Of a stretch of DNA of 64,000 bases, positions 10,346-22,796 are shown one piece after another; position 1 is the first letter of the stretch; every line of letters starts with the position of its first letter. A program made the position numbers and the translations under genes. The notes below the pieces were generated by a model. It searched no databases and was not told where the DNA came from. It saw only the letters and a list, made by a program, of their open reading frames with translations. Source of the DNA: Nemania diffusa (taxonomy: Eukaryota; Ascomycota; Sordariomycetes; Xylariales; Xylariaceae); NCBI GenBank assembly GCA_038501195.1, contig JBBPUQ010000009.1, positions 3,162,001 to 3,226,000 on the forward strand, written 5' to 3'.

Positions 10346-12839
10346 TGCCATGCCAGCGAGACATATAAAGGGCGGTCGTGGAAACGCTGGCTCTGTCTTT
10401 CTCACTCACTGGAGATTCGGTGTTCCGTATTTAGGCATATGAATACGCTGCTGGTATTGAGAGCATGAAACGCATAAAGTTCTGAAAATTCATTATATCT
10501 CTTGCAATACTCCTTCGTCCAGCGATTTTGGATAAGCACTGTCTATTTAGACCAGGGTTAATCCAATGAAGTCAATAAATTTAAAATAGTTGATACCTCT
10601 TCTAGTCGGATTTCGCCTAGTTATACCCATGCAAAGTGGAAGAATATATAATTGCTTAGATATATAATATGCTGCTATATAGTCATGATTTATTCGCTTA
10701 AACGGTATATTTAGTCAGCGAAAAGTCACTGCATCGTAAAGGCATTCAGAAAAACTCAAAGAAAGTAGGTCAAAAACAGGTGTTTACTATGTACCTAAGC
10801 TAGTAATAAGATAACATCTTCGTAAGTATTTTTATGCCAACTAACCTTTTTTTTTACGTACTTCTACGAATTTACTAGATTAATATGTGTGGGCACGGAC
10901 AGACATGCACGGAGAAGCCTGCGACAGAGCGTTGAGTCGTTTGACTACGCGACCCAGCGCCTGCAAGAAACCCTCTACTTCGAAGGCTTCCCGTGCCTCC
11001 ACGGTGCCAGGTACTTTTGCCTAGGTAGATTGGATTGTTAGCTAGTTTTCTCTCTCTCTATCTCCTTTTTATTTCGTTTATTTAATTATGTTAAGATTTA
11101 GAGTTATATTTACTGTGACAGCAAGTTTGAAGAACTAATTTTCGCATATGATGTACTTGAAATGCTTGTTGTTTAACGACCAGTGGAAAACATCTTAGAT
11201 GTATGCATAAGGGAGCCGCTATAACCCGGGAACTACATCGCCAGTAGCCCCACAAAAAGAACACGGTTGTCCCGAACCTCCCATCGTCGCCATTTCATAG
11301 GTCGACCTCCTCGCCACGACCAATCACGAAGCTCCTGAAGAATAATTGGTGGGGCCCGTGCGCAACTCTTAGAGCCCCGAGACGTTACTGTTGTCACGTG
11401 GTATGCCCAGAACGGCAGGCCGCAGCTCTTCCTGGCTTAACTGATTGGCCCATGAGCAGCCACAATCCTTCAAGCAAGGTTTATGAATACGACCGTAGAA
11501 TGTGAGACACTGGCATAGCCCAAAGTCGCTACCATCCCCCGATTCCTCGGTCCCTCGTCACAAGAACTTTTTCCCTTTCGCTGCAAATCGAACAACTCAC
11601 AAACAATATTCAAGAGCATATTCTATTCCTGCCACACCCCTTATTTAGCGTTAGAAATAATCATCCTAGCTTGTCATCCCATCCTGGTTTTAGGAACACT
11701 ACTACTAGCCTTAGTCAAGCTAAACAGTCCTTAATTCTACCGTGAGAGGTTTTGTGTGCACAATGAACCAAATATTGATATTCTCCGATGTGAATTTGAT
11801 GCAACGTGTTGGCATACGTAGGAGAGCACATTTGTGAAGTGTTACCTCTCAGCCATTGAACAACGTAGAAGCGTTACAAGAACTAGTAAGAATGTGATGA
11901 CATCTCTTCTAGTGGATCCTAGTATAGACAGATAACGATGATAGGGACTGCATATATTGTTCACGAGATGGGGTTTTCGATTGGTCCAGGATTAATTCAT
12001 CGGCGGTGGCTAGCGCCTTCAAAAAGATGACGGGAGGGCACAAGGATGAGGCTGGACAATGTATCAGGGATAGATGTAATAGAAACGGAGGGAAACACGA
12101 GACAACGAGAAGACAAAAGAAACGAAAAGCATGCGGGTGGTATTTGCTATGCAGGGTGATTAAAAGACTCGTGAGGGCACAAGGCTGAAGACTGAGGCGA
12201 AGAAAGGGTGTATGGTCTCTCTATGGGAGTCATACAAGGACGAAAGTGGGATATGATGACCAATATGATAGGATGCGTAGAAATACTGTAAGGAGATGGG
12301 CCCAGACACTTGATGGGACTGGGATTAAGCGGTCCCGGTGTGATTGTGATATGCTGCTAAGGGGAATGGACCGAACTTGCTGCAATGTGTGCCACAGACG
12401 ACTCGGAGTCTGAAAGATGGTGTGGTTAGGGTTGCATCAGTCGAACAAGAGAATTGGCTCTAACGTTCTGAAGACATCCATGGGAGAAAGTGAAAGGAAT
12501 GATAGGAAAAAATAATAACGTGGTACCGGTCTCTATCGGAGGTGATGTGGAGGGTGGGAAGTAGTTGCATGCAGGGTGTAAGTCGTAGGTGCTGCGATCT
12601 GATTGGTCCATGAGGGGTAGGTAATCGAGGTGAGTGGGCAGACATGCACCCTCCTCCTCACCCCCTACCCATAAAAGCCCATCCTCCTCCTCTATTCATA
12701 TTCCCACTTTCCTTCCTTCTTTATTAACGCAATCATAACTCATCGAGAAGTCATTTAAACTCCACTCGAAAAAGTCATATCCATCAACCTCATCAAAAAG
12801 AACTGAAAGAAGATTCATACATACCTCTTAAACACCCAC
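10346..12839. other. Intergenic, AT-rich then GC-balanced, no gene seen
   Basis: About 10420-10880 and 11040-11170 are AT-rich with no frame. About 11200-11700 is more balanced, with CT-rich stretches, but has no frame or splice pattern that I can support. The last 200 bases are pyrimidine-rich with an ATAAAAG element near 12672, as expected for the promoter of the gene starting at 12840. Confidence 0.55.
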
Positions 12840-13912
12840 ATGTCTTCCCCATGGCGTGAGTCTACCTCCATATGAGAATGCACACTCTGAAGCAAGACTA
12901 AATATGCCAACAGATAGTCAGGGGGCGCGGCGAGAGGTCCTTCGCCCACGATATGAGGACCAGGACTCTCTCATGTATCGTGCTCAGGGGACTCAGGGCA
13001 ACTTCTCGGACTTTAGGACTTCGGGTAGGACCTAATCTCTAATCTGCATATTGCAGCCGGTTTCCCATAATCTGATAACCTGCAGATATGAATGAATCAA
13101 GGCACGACTCTCTGGTGCACCGTGAGAGGAAATACAGACCTTCGCATGGGTTTGGTCATTCGTCTTCGAGAAGCCAACGGGATGATCTGGCTCTGTATAG
13201 CGAGGGGACGATCCACAGATCACTATATCCTCCTGATCTCTCTCCTGTCGATACGAAGAAGTCAAAAGGGCATAGAGCCAAAAGCTACGATGAGGACGCA
13301 CAAGTCCAGAAGAGCTGGGTGGAGGCACCGACTTTTCTAAGGTCAAGCGCATTAGAGCCCCCAGAATCCATCAGATTATCAAGCCCACGCACAATCCGCG
13401 AGAAGACAGTAAGGTTCGATGACAACGTGTACCTAGACACTGGCTCGCCAGATAGGTTCCCTAGTACTGTTAGGCATCGAAGGGATAAGCTGAGGGGGCA
13501 GTCTGAGGACTACATCCCCAGAGCTCTAGGCAACGGGGGTGTGGCCGGCGAGTTTGCGCCCCGCGGAGACTACAGAAATACTGTGCCTAAGAGTTCGCGT
13601 GCCGGCGAAAGGCAGGCGAGTTATGTCCCCGCAGCACCCGTCATCCCAAGACTCCCCACTCCAGATTTCGACTCGACATGCCACCATAAACTAGGCTTAG
13701 ACAAATACGACTTTTGCCCTTGTTGCATCTCAGATGACAGAGACCAAGAATACAGTGCACATAGGCAAAAGGGAAAGACCAAGATGGACAAACAAGGTAT
13801 GCCATTCTCATTCACGCGCGTCTTGGGACAAATCTGACCAATTGCAGTTGATCATGCCAGATCCTACATGTCCCGAGTGACCATGAGCGAACGGTTGATC
13901 ACGGACGCCTGA
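12840..13912 (+). CDS. Unknown 300-residue protein with a C-terminal Cys/His cluster
   Basis: Four exons: 12840-12855, 12914-13024, 13086-13796 and 13848-13912 (introns 58, 61 and 51 bases). The first exon is 16 bases and codes five residues and one base. The frame stays open through all junctions and the last intron has donor GTATGC, branch CTGAC and acceptor GCAG. I do not recognise the family. The body is hydrophilic and Arg/Ser/Asp-rich, with no signal peptide or membrane segment. A cluster at residues 241-256 (Cys-His-His, eleven residues later Cys-x-Cys-Cys) could bind metal. A conserved-looking tail follows with Met-Ser-Glu-Arg-Leu-Ile-Thr-Asp near the C-terminus. Using the earlier acceptor at 13056 hits a stop at once, which supports the chosen one. 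Confidence 0.75.
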
Positions 13913-14965
13913 AGCAAAACGGTTGGGTTGGGTTTCCTAGGCACGGTCTGTTAGGTAGGTGTACAAATTGGGTTTCAGGCGTTCAGGATGCCGGTAGGAC
14001 CAAACTAGGCAAGGGGAACTGGTAGGCTGCACTTGAAGGACTCAGGGTAGTTTCTTGGGTATCTCCCATTGTACGAAAAAAGGTAGCGTTGGGTATAATA
14101 ATTAGGCATTCTTATTAGTCGCCTGATGGGTTAATCCGATGGTGAAATGGAGGCCGACACAAGGCAATAATGCTCCGAGTACGAGGGGATGATGAAGTGA
14201 GGTTGCGAGGTAGGTCTGTCTCTAGAAGTGATTGGCTGTCTAGACTCGCCGTTGTATCCACTTAGACTAGGCCTCCCAAAGGTGGGCTCTACCAGGCAGC
14301 AGCCGGCGAATAAGAAGAGATGTGGCTGATGAGTCCTAGATATTTGAGCCGTGTGTGGCTTGCTTTGCCTAGGTATCTCGGCAGACCCACCTCATCTAGG
14401 ACTTCAAAGTGGCTGACTAATTTACCACTTTGTCGCTACTTAATTTGGCCCCCAATTACTTGGCAATGCCTTATCGGATAGTATTTGGCAGGTATGTATT
14501 TGAGAGGACTTCTTCGGATGTCCTAATCTGTCTATTTATTTCTTCTCATACATAGATGAATGAGTAAGTGCTCAAGGAAGTGTGACTTCTAAAGATCAGT
14601 CTCTGCTCCCCGGCAGATAAGTATATCAGATAGCCCGGCAACATTAAAGCTCTCAAAAGCAGCCTTGGATGATACCTACATGGATCACTACTAGGTACAC
14701 AATCCAGGACAATCTAGGACTCCAAATCATGCCAAGAAAAAAGGACTGCGATGGCCTGTATTATGTATTAACTCCTCCTATCTAGGTAATTCATGCTACT
14801 TTTGTATTCTAGCAATTCCATCTCCTCATTACCGTGGAAATTGGTTCTTCCACTATTAATTATACGGAGGGCGATAGCCGGCGAACTACCGATATCAGCC
14901 CTTCCTATTAACCCATTTTCATAAGCCGTGTCGGGTCGTCATCAAAAGACATTATTTTAAGTTCA
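13913..14965. other. Intergenic, no gene seen
   Basis: 3' regions of two convergent genes. A few CCTAGGTA units occur (near 13947 and 14369). I see no frame with coding features. Confidence 0.55.
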
Positions 14966-15649
14966 CTAGATCCGAAGTCCCCAAGCGCCCCTTCTCGCGG
15001 CTTTCGTCGCGTTCACGGCAGCACAGTCAGAGACCGGGCAGCCTTCGGGCTCGACCGTCCATGTGTTCTGGTTCGCGGCCGTGGCTTGCAAAGGCGTCAC
15101 GCCCGTGAGGGTTCTGGCCTTGCCACTTTGCGGAGAATGAGTTAGTACTGACTGGAGATGAGAAGATACGGCGAGAGCTTACGTTGCTTGGTCTTGCCAT
15201 GTCGCGGTGATGTCGATCAAGCCGTTGCCGACGCCGCTCGTCTCGTACGTGCTGAAGTTGCCCGATACCGTCATTACGGCCGAGCTCGCCTGCGCGGAAA
15301 ACAGGGTGCAGGCCACCAGCGGCTGGTCAACTATGCCCACGCAAGTAGCGTCGATAAATGGGATTGCGCCTGCTTCGGCGGTGTATGTAGGACCTGAGAC
15401 TTCATACGCTTTACAGAATGTGTTAGCTGGTCAAGTCTGTAGACATATCTGCCATGACAGACGGTTTATATGATGCTTACAGTAGCCGCATGGCCATGAA
15501 GTACATATACTCGGGCCTGTCCATTTGACTGTCCAGAGATAATCATTCGCGCGAGATGAAATCCGAACAGGACCTGTTCTTTCAGCTCCGACCGAGGTAA
15601 ACCACGACACGGCCAAGAGGCCGGACACTGTAGCGATCCGGGATAGCAT
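14966..15649 (-). CDS. Small secreted cysteine-containing protein
   Basis: Three exons on the minus strand: 15481-15649, 15183-15408 and 14966-15125, giving 184 residues. Introns are 72 and 57 bases with GTAAGC donors and AAAG acceptors. Residues 1-22 form a signal peptide (Met-Leu-Ser-Arg, a hydrophobic core, cut after Val-Gly-Ala). The mature protein has six cysteines (49, 54, 79, 90, 161, 166), enough for three disulfides, plus an N-glycosylation-type sequon near the C-terminus. I recognise no family. Size, secretion signal and cysteine count fit a small secreted protein, possibly an effector or a cell-wall protein; no virulence role is shown by the sequence. Confidence 0.75.
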
Positions 15650-17363
15650 TATGACCGAAGGTCTGATTAAAATGGGTACGTGTATGAATGGCGGACTCAG
15701 AGGATGCTATGATATCAAATTAATGATTAATATGAGACAATGTATCAAAATAGAAAGCGCGACGAACAGACTTGTTGATCAAAGTAGAAGAATCCAAACA
15801 AGCAACAGCCTTTTTAAAGTAATAGGAAAATCACACTAATGAGCAAACAATCTTTCGGTGTCCGGCGCGCCGCAGCGTTCTTACGTGACATCGCGCGCCC
15901 AGAAAAAATACGATGGCGGCTGATCCCATTTTGCAGATTGTTATACGGAGTACGGAGTAGGTACCTGGGCCTGCAATATGGTGCGCGGTTACCTACTGCG
16001 TTGAAGATTTCCGCTAACCCACCACCAACCTTTTAGCAGTCTTAGCATCTTTAGCAATTACAATTTCGTAGAGCACCTCTTTTCTATTCTTAGCACGACG
16101 TTAACGGTTTCACAAAGCTGCAACTGAACCGACAATTAACTTAGTCAACTCAAAACGAACACTTAAAACCAACTAGCCTATTAAATTAGCCGCTCACTCT
16201 ACTAAGTAGGTAGTCGTAACAGAAAACCAACAACGGTCATCGCGTTAGCGGTTAATAGTACATATTGGAGCTTTAGATGCGTAGATGTAATGCGCGAAGG
16301 TAGTATATGACTATGTGCCTTAGAAACATAGCAATTCCAAAAAAGCAAAACTTATAGAAACGTGCATATGTACAACGAACTGGAGGGTTGGCGGAAAAGC
16401 GCACAACATAGGTGCCACGACTGCGAACATGCAACGCATCCTCCATTGAAGGACCTGGAACAGCCTAGATCGCCCGGCCGTCATGTACCAACAGGTCGGC
16501 ACAGCCGCAAGCGGGGGGGACTCTGCCTTGCATGAGTGAGGGGATCTCTATCTCGACCGGTCGGCAGAGGAGCACTGGAGCAAGACAGCGGAAAACCTCG
16601 TATTGTATGTTGCACATCCATTTCAGCTACTTTCGACCATATATTGAAACCATTCTTTCCCCGCCTATAATTACCATCTCCTAGCGATGACGTCGCACGG
16701 ATAGATTTATATTCCACGGCGTACGAACGGATACCGACGACACCTATAGTTTACCGGTGGTGCAATGAGAGTGCTACGCAGTACGGGATATGTAGGTACC
16801 TTGGTGGTGTGGCATCCTCGGTAATGTCTTGGATCGCCTGGATCGCCTGGGCAGCTGCCGGCTAGTAAACTCCCCGTAGACAAGCGGTGACGGCGTCCTA
16901 CTAATAATCAATCGTCTCCGCAAGCGAGCTCCAATTGCCTGATGCAGTAATTCCTCATCCGAGTAAGCGTGAGACGATGTGCCTTCAACTCTAGCTCAGC
17001 TAGTGGACTACTCATCTAGTGTACGATCGCTATACTCCCTATGACGCGGGGTTCACCATCAAATAGGGAGACCTAAAACATGAGGGCTGTTTATGTGGGT
17101 ATAAAGGTACGTAATTTTCATTCGACGTGAACATATAAGATAGAGTAGTGGAGATACTCCCTGTCAGCCCCCAAAATTGAGAATTCAGGCGAGGAAAGAG
17201 TAAATCGACATCCCGCTTCATACCATCGTGACGTCGTTGTGATCATCGCGTACTCATCTATATTCCTTAAATACCCCCTACACATACCCTAATCAATACG
17301 CCGATCCTTTCCCCTCCCCACCCCTTTTTTCCTTTTCTCCTTTTTTAGACCGACCAAATGCAA
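15650..17363. other. Intergenic, no gene seen
   Basis: Promoter side of the small secreted protein and 3' side of the next gene. Short frames in 15651-16036 and 16320-16717 have no family features. A long pyrimidine tract (about 17300-17346) sits next to the 3' end at 17364. Confidence 0.55.
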
Positions 17364-18730
17364 TTACTTGCGGATTTGAAGAATCGAAACTAGTACTTCC
17401 TCAATTGTTCGAAGAGTGTTCATAATGGTCGGGCTTATCTTAACCAACCCGTCGTCCTCGGAGAGAGCGTTGGGGTTGCTTCTATGGGAAATGGACAATG
17501 CCCTGCACCGCTCCAGGAATAGATCGTCTGTTACTTCCTTGAGCTGGACGATCAAGGAGCGGATCGTATCAGTGTTTAGCCGTGAGAATTCTGGGAACGT
17601 GAGCCCGCCTGCGACGCTATAGTCGATCCAATCACCCCCATGATTTGATAGCATTAGCTCTAGGGACTCTTTGGTCTTTTTGTAATTCAGGGTCAAGACC
17701 GTGATATTCCTGCGTTGATCTGAACTATCGGAAATTCCACGATGCTCACAGGAATGAATCTCCCCCAAACATGCCACGATTTGGTCTTTCAGCGTGTATA
17801 GCTCTCGACGAAGGTGAGTCAGATTGTGGTTCCCAGACTTTAAGTGAGAAAAGGGGCGCCGGCATTCTCTGCGGCTAGGAGGACAAACGTCCTTCTGTTC
17901 TGGCGCCAACATAGGCATACGGAGCGTGTGGAAATCTTCGTAATCACTAGTTCGCCGTATTAGAATAACCGATCATGAGAGAGTAGCCTTGCTCACCTCT
18001 GTATGACAGCCATCAATCCGTCCATCTGGTTGATGAAGCACTTTAAACTCTCGCCGTGGGCGAAAAGCTGCGAGGAGTGTTGCACAGGCGTTAAAAATGA
18101 AGCCAGGGTTTTAGGGCCGTTCACCGAGTCTCGAATACGTAGCAGTTCAACCTTCAGTTTGTCCAGCCACTCAGAAAGGCCGACAGGGAGCTCAGCCAGT
18201 CTACTACCGAGTCTCCGATGCTTTGCGTATCCATTCAAAATATCAAGGAGGCTACCGAGGTGGGAGTATATTGCCACACATCCACTCTCGATCATGCTAA
18301 TGTAATATTTAGCTATGACAGTGTGGTTTTCGCCAGCTAATATTTCAGGTATTAGCTCTATGAGAAATTTGGTCGTCGTGCAAATAGCATCAAGATCACT
18401 ATCATTGTTGACCGGTTCTCTCGATGGGACCCGTGGGGTGTTTAGCACGTTATCGTCTATCGTATCCGTGAGACTTCTTTTACTGGCCTGGTTTTTACTA
18501 ATATCTCCGTCCGTATCGCGAGGATGGGGCCGGTTTCGCGTGAAACCTTCGGAATGCGGCTGGCGGCACGGGTACTCGAGTTCGGGGCCACTCAATTCGG
18601 GGATGGCTGGCTGATCTTGGGAAGGGTCTATAGTATCTGCTTCGGACGCAGGGAGGGAAATGACCGAGTAGTTATCGCTATCATCGACATGCTCCCAATC
18701 GTCGGGGATGTCTGCAACAGCGGGAGCCAT
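17364..18730 (-). CDS. Unknown fungal protein, mostly helical
   Basis: Two exons, 17997-18730 and 17364-17946, give 438 residues. The 50-base intron has donor GTGAGC and acceptor CTAG; the nearer acceptor at 17936 breaks frame. The frame extends a few codons above 18730, but the first ATG is at 18730, before Ala-Pro-Ala-Val-Ala-Asp. The N-terminus holds Asp-Asp-Trp-Glu-His-Val-x-Asp with Ser-Val-Ile-Ser-Leu-Pro, a short motif seen in many fungal proteins of unknown role. Residues about 20-110 are polar and probably disordered; the rest looks like amphipathic helices. No catalytic motif, signal or membrane segment is visible. Confidence 0.75.
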
Positions 18731-20715
18731 GCTGGCAGATTCCACGCAACTTATCTAACTAAGTGTTGGAGGACGGGAAAAGCAATGGGGAGGTTAGGTA
18801 GATTGATTGGTGGTTTCACGTTATTTCCGGACCAAGTTGGCAGATCGCATGGCAATAGATCGAGGCAAGTAGTGATGAGAACAGAATTAGCCAGCCAAGA
18901 GATGACCAGGCTGCATATGTGCGCAGGCAGCCAAGGCAACCAGAGTAAGACGGAGGTGCACACTTGGGAGATGGACGGCACGACTTAAATGCATGGCATA
19001 CTCAGTAGACACGCAAGACGCTGGGGAAGGAGGGAATTCACATAGTGCTGCTTGTGGTAGACACGGTTTAAATATTGTATTTACGCATCTGACCGACAGC
19101 TGGAAGAGGCAAACTCAAAAGGCACAAAAAAAAGTAAATATCGTCCGCGAGGAACAGTATGTGGTGTGTAGGACCTAGAGGTAGGGGGGGCGGAGATCTA
19201 TCTAGGTATTCACAGGTGCCTTAAGCTCGTTAGCGGACCGTACCGACCTAAACCTAACTACCTAATCTACCTACATACCTAGGTAGATAGCAGGGGGTGC
19301 CTAGACTTACATAAGTACCTACGTATTATACCCCTACACAGTAGTAGGTAACGCTTACGCACCCCACCAGGCGGGGTTCATTGGGGGTCAGGTCAGGCCT
19401 CCCCGTTAGGTGGAGGTAAGGTAAGAGCTCAGATTCCGAACTTAGGTTCCTAGGTAGGTAGGCCACGGGAGCTATGTCAGCGATTGGGCAGTTATAGAAT
19501 TAATATCTACCTACATACCTATCTTGTCAAATTTGTTAAAGATATGTATGGTGGTACACTCCCTACATATTTAAAGCTGTCAACTGGTCTTTCAAACCCA
19601 CTTTACCTATCGGAAGCCGCATTACAGAAGTAGGTAGGGTGGGTAAGGTAAATTGGTCGATTAGGTGTGAGGCCAGGGATCAAAGGTTACCTACAGAGTA
19701 CTGCGTACCTAATGTATGGAGGTCGGATACGGAACCATTTGTTATCGGGTATTACAAAGAATTATACGTTATTTTGTTTATTTACCTAGCTGGTATTACA
19801 TTTCAAAGTATGCAAATTGAAGCGCTTCTAAGAGTATCGTACGTGTCTAAGTACAAAATAAGCTGTATTTAGAGCACTCTACCCACTTCACTAGATACCT
19901 ACTCACTATTCTCGTTAATCGGAGTCCTTTTTGGGGGTTTGAGAGGGGGATATAAGGGGAAGTCTAAGATGTAGAGCGGGAGCCTTGTCATACTAGACAA
20001 TAACATCACCACGCTGACGAGATGGAGAGATGGACTTAAAGAAACGAAGACGGAATGCTGCAGTCCTATCCATAACATCTCATACAAGCTACCAAGCGGG
20101 GACTATGCCCTAGGGCCTTAGAATCTAGATACATTACAGTAGGTACGTACAGTAAGGTACCATTGCTCCAGCGTTCCAACCTCCCAACCCACCCGTAGAT
20201 AGACCCTGGAGACGACAATACTGCGCTATTAGCAATAAAACAGTTACATCAGCCCATTTGTTGATCTTTCGAGATGTTAGCCGGGACGCATTTCCCCTCC
20301 TTTCCCCAGGAAATAGCCCACGAGGAGGCGCTTCGAGTTCTGTTTATGGCCACTCGACTAGTGTAGCAAACATTCATGACCAAAACCACCGACTACCAAG
20401 GCCAAGCCTTGATGTGGCAGCGCTACAGCACCCCGCCCTAAATGAGGTACTGGATAGACTAGTCCAATGGCAGCTCGTTGTCCCCGACTGCCGATGCATA
20501 TTTTGAAGCACGACATCGCTCCGGCTCCAACTACCAGGAATTCTGCAACAAACTGTGAACGTGACCGCTTAGGTCCTGTATGGTCCAAAAGCCGCTGCTT
20601 AAAGCCTACCATGCCTGCCATGCTTGCCATGCCTGGCTTCTGTATAAAGGACCTCATCGCGCCTTAGTCGAGTTCGTTTGGATTCCGATTGTCTTTTCAG
20701 TCTAGCATCGCTGCC
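18731..20715. other. Intergenic with TAGG-rich segment; promoter of the GH79 gene
   Basis: The stretch 19190-19460 is dense in TAGGTA/TACCTA units. A TATAAA box lies at 20643-20648, about 70 bases before the GH79 start. Three near copies of CCATGCCTG stand side by side around 20609-20637. No gene is supported; the frame at 20358-20657 on the minus strand lacks any feature. Confidence 0.55.
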
Positions 20716-22796
20716 ATGGTGGATGTACCCATCCACTTCGCCCTCATAATTCACACAATGTTTCTCGGTCCCTTGTTAACACTTGGGGAATCCGTGCTGG
20801 CGGCATCCACCTCTAGGAGTTCAAGTTCTGTCCCGATTCCAGCGGTTGTCCCGGCGTCCCCGGAGATAAATCCCGATTTTCTAGGTTTAGCTTTTGAACA
20901 AGCCTCATTCACACGCTACGCGCAGGATGACGATGGTAATGTGAATGCTTTCTCGGCCAACTTGATGGACGCCATATACTCTAGGACTGGTGGGAAACCA
21001 AACATACGGTTAGGCGGGACATCCCCGGATTATGGGAAATATCTCCCGGGCCAGACGGAGCCAGCTCTACCGGTGGCCGAGCAGAACAATTATCAAGATA
21101 TCGGACACACCACCATCGGCTCTACGTACTGGCAACTCACGAAGAATTTCCCTGATGCCGTGTACATCATTCAAGTCCCGCTAGCCACCACGAACATCAG
21201 CGAGCCATTGGCGTGGGTCCAATCGGCAATCGATGTCATAGGCATAGACAGGATCTTCTCGATCCAGCCGGGAAACGAGGCAGATCTCTACAGCGACACG
21301 TTCACAGGGGTTGGCGGAATCCCGCTCCACCCGCCGCAGTACCAAGGCAACCTCGACAACGAGACGTACGTGGGGAACTGGACGGAATATGTGGCGGCGA
21401 TCAAGGAGGCGGTGCCCGAGGTGCCGTCTGGGCGCTACTTTACAGCCTTCGACACCGCGGCGCACTTCGCCGCCGACGTAGAGGTCAGCCAGTACGTGTT
21501 CGCCGTCGATACGTGCTTCGGCCTGGGCATCGACGCCGGCGGTGTCGTCAAGGAGGTCGCGGGCCACTACTACCAGGGCAACGCCGGGACCGCCGCCACC
21601 CTCGGGAGCACGCTCATGAACCTCACTATCACGCACGGCCAGCTCGACCAGTTCAAGGTGCGGATCGACTGGCTGCGCGCCAACAAGCCCGAAGTACCAT
21701 TCGGTAAGGGATTTTCGGAAACTGTCTCCTTCTTTCTCTTGCTCTAGTTGTTCCTTGGTATATAGTCTCTTATACGGGGCTTAACTATGATAAACTACAT
21801 CCAATTGGCAACTACTAACATAAATACTCCTAGTATTGGATGAAGTCGGTAACTCGCTACAGTCCACCAATACGTATGCGTACCAGGCACGTTTAGGATC
21901 CGCCTTGTGGCAAGTCGAATTCTACCTGTATAGCATGGCTATCGGCGTTGCGCGTATTAATTACCAGCAGATAATGCGTAAGTAACTCTCATTGTCGCTT
22001 ATGTTCTTCGCGGTTTAGGCTAGCTACAACAGGCTACGAGCTCTATAGCATTACGTATACCCGTTACATGTTAGAAGATCGGCCAGGGTAGAAGATGCTG
22101 ACTATACGGATTGTTGGCAGATGCTGGTTATAACATGTGGCTGCCTGTCGCGAGCGCGGGACTACCGGCGCAGGTGTTCTCGAATTACTACTCGCAACCG
22201 TTCGTGGCCGATTTCATAGGTGCGTAATAAACCCCATATCACGATTAGGTCTCTAGTCGATATATTCTTCAACAGCTTACCCCAGTGTCAAACTGACTTT
22301 TTTTATAGTAAGTTAAATGTCTTTATTTCCCTAAAAAGTGATATTGGAGGCTCTTATAGTCAGATAAAGGTTTGTTAACATATAGTAGGGTGATTCCGGT
22401 AAGACGCGTGTCGCACAACTCTCACTAGACGACGCTAGTAATGTTGCGGCGTACGTCGCTTACGAAGACGGCGCGCCGAAGCGGATCGCCATCGTGAACC
22501 TAAACTATTGGAACCAGACCTCGTCGATCGAGACGCGTGGCAGCATCGCGCTGAGCTTCGAGGTCCCCGGTGGGGTGGAGCAGCTGACGGTATACCACCT
22601 GAATTCGCCCGCGGGTGCTGGCGCGGCTGCTGATAGCATAACGTACGGCGGCAGCCAATGGACATATGATAGCCTAGGGCAGGAGGTCAAGAACGTACGG
22701 CAGGATACCGAGACGGTGCCTGTTGTAAATGGCGCTGCTACCGTTACTGTTGCTAGTAGCGAGGCTGTGTTGGTTTGGCTTAACAGCTGTACATAG
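20716..22796 (+). CDS. Secreted beta-glucuronidase, glycoside hydrolase family 79
   Basis: Exons 20716-21703, 21834-21977, 22121-22218 and 22389-22796 give 545 residues, the usual size for fungal GH79 enzymes. These release glucuronic acid from arabinogalactan-type or other glycans outside the cell. The first ATG is at 20716, followed by a hydrophobic signal peptide ending near residue 28. The (beta/alpha)8 domain holds the acid/base Glu188 in Gln-Pro-Gly-Asn-Glu-Ala-Asp and the likely nucleophile Glu333 in Val-Leu-Asp-Glu-Val-Gly-Asn. The C-terminal beta domain (GH79_C) covers the last exon, with Val-Ala-Ala-Tyr and Ile-Ala-Ile-Val-Asn-Leu-Asn-Tyr-Trp. Introns 1 and 2 have CTAAC/CTGAC branches. 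The third gap, 22219-22388, cannot be spliced canonically in one step without losing conserved sequence and is read here as a stwintron. Confidence 0.9.
22219..22388 (+). other. [D1,2] spliceosomal twin intron (stwintron) in the GH79 gene
   Basis: The internal intron is 22220-22308 (89 bases): donor GTGCGT, branch CTGAC, polypyrimidine T run, acceptor ATAG. Its removal joins G22219 to TAAGTT at 22309 and creates the donor GTAAGTT of the external intron, which has a TTAAC branch and ends at the TAG before 22389. The exons then join in phase 0 as Ala-Asp-Phe-Ile | Gly-Asp-Ser-Gly-Lys. Single introns from GTGCGT meet a stop or a frameshift at every acceptor up to 22392. One acceptor at 22428 stays open but deletes a conserved strand. 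Confidence 0.82.

Noticed and set aside
22220..22428. Single-intron model of the GH79 third gap, GTGCGT to CACTAG
   Set aside because: It is open but removes about 13 residues of the C-terminal domain's first strand; the stwintron keeps them with better sites.
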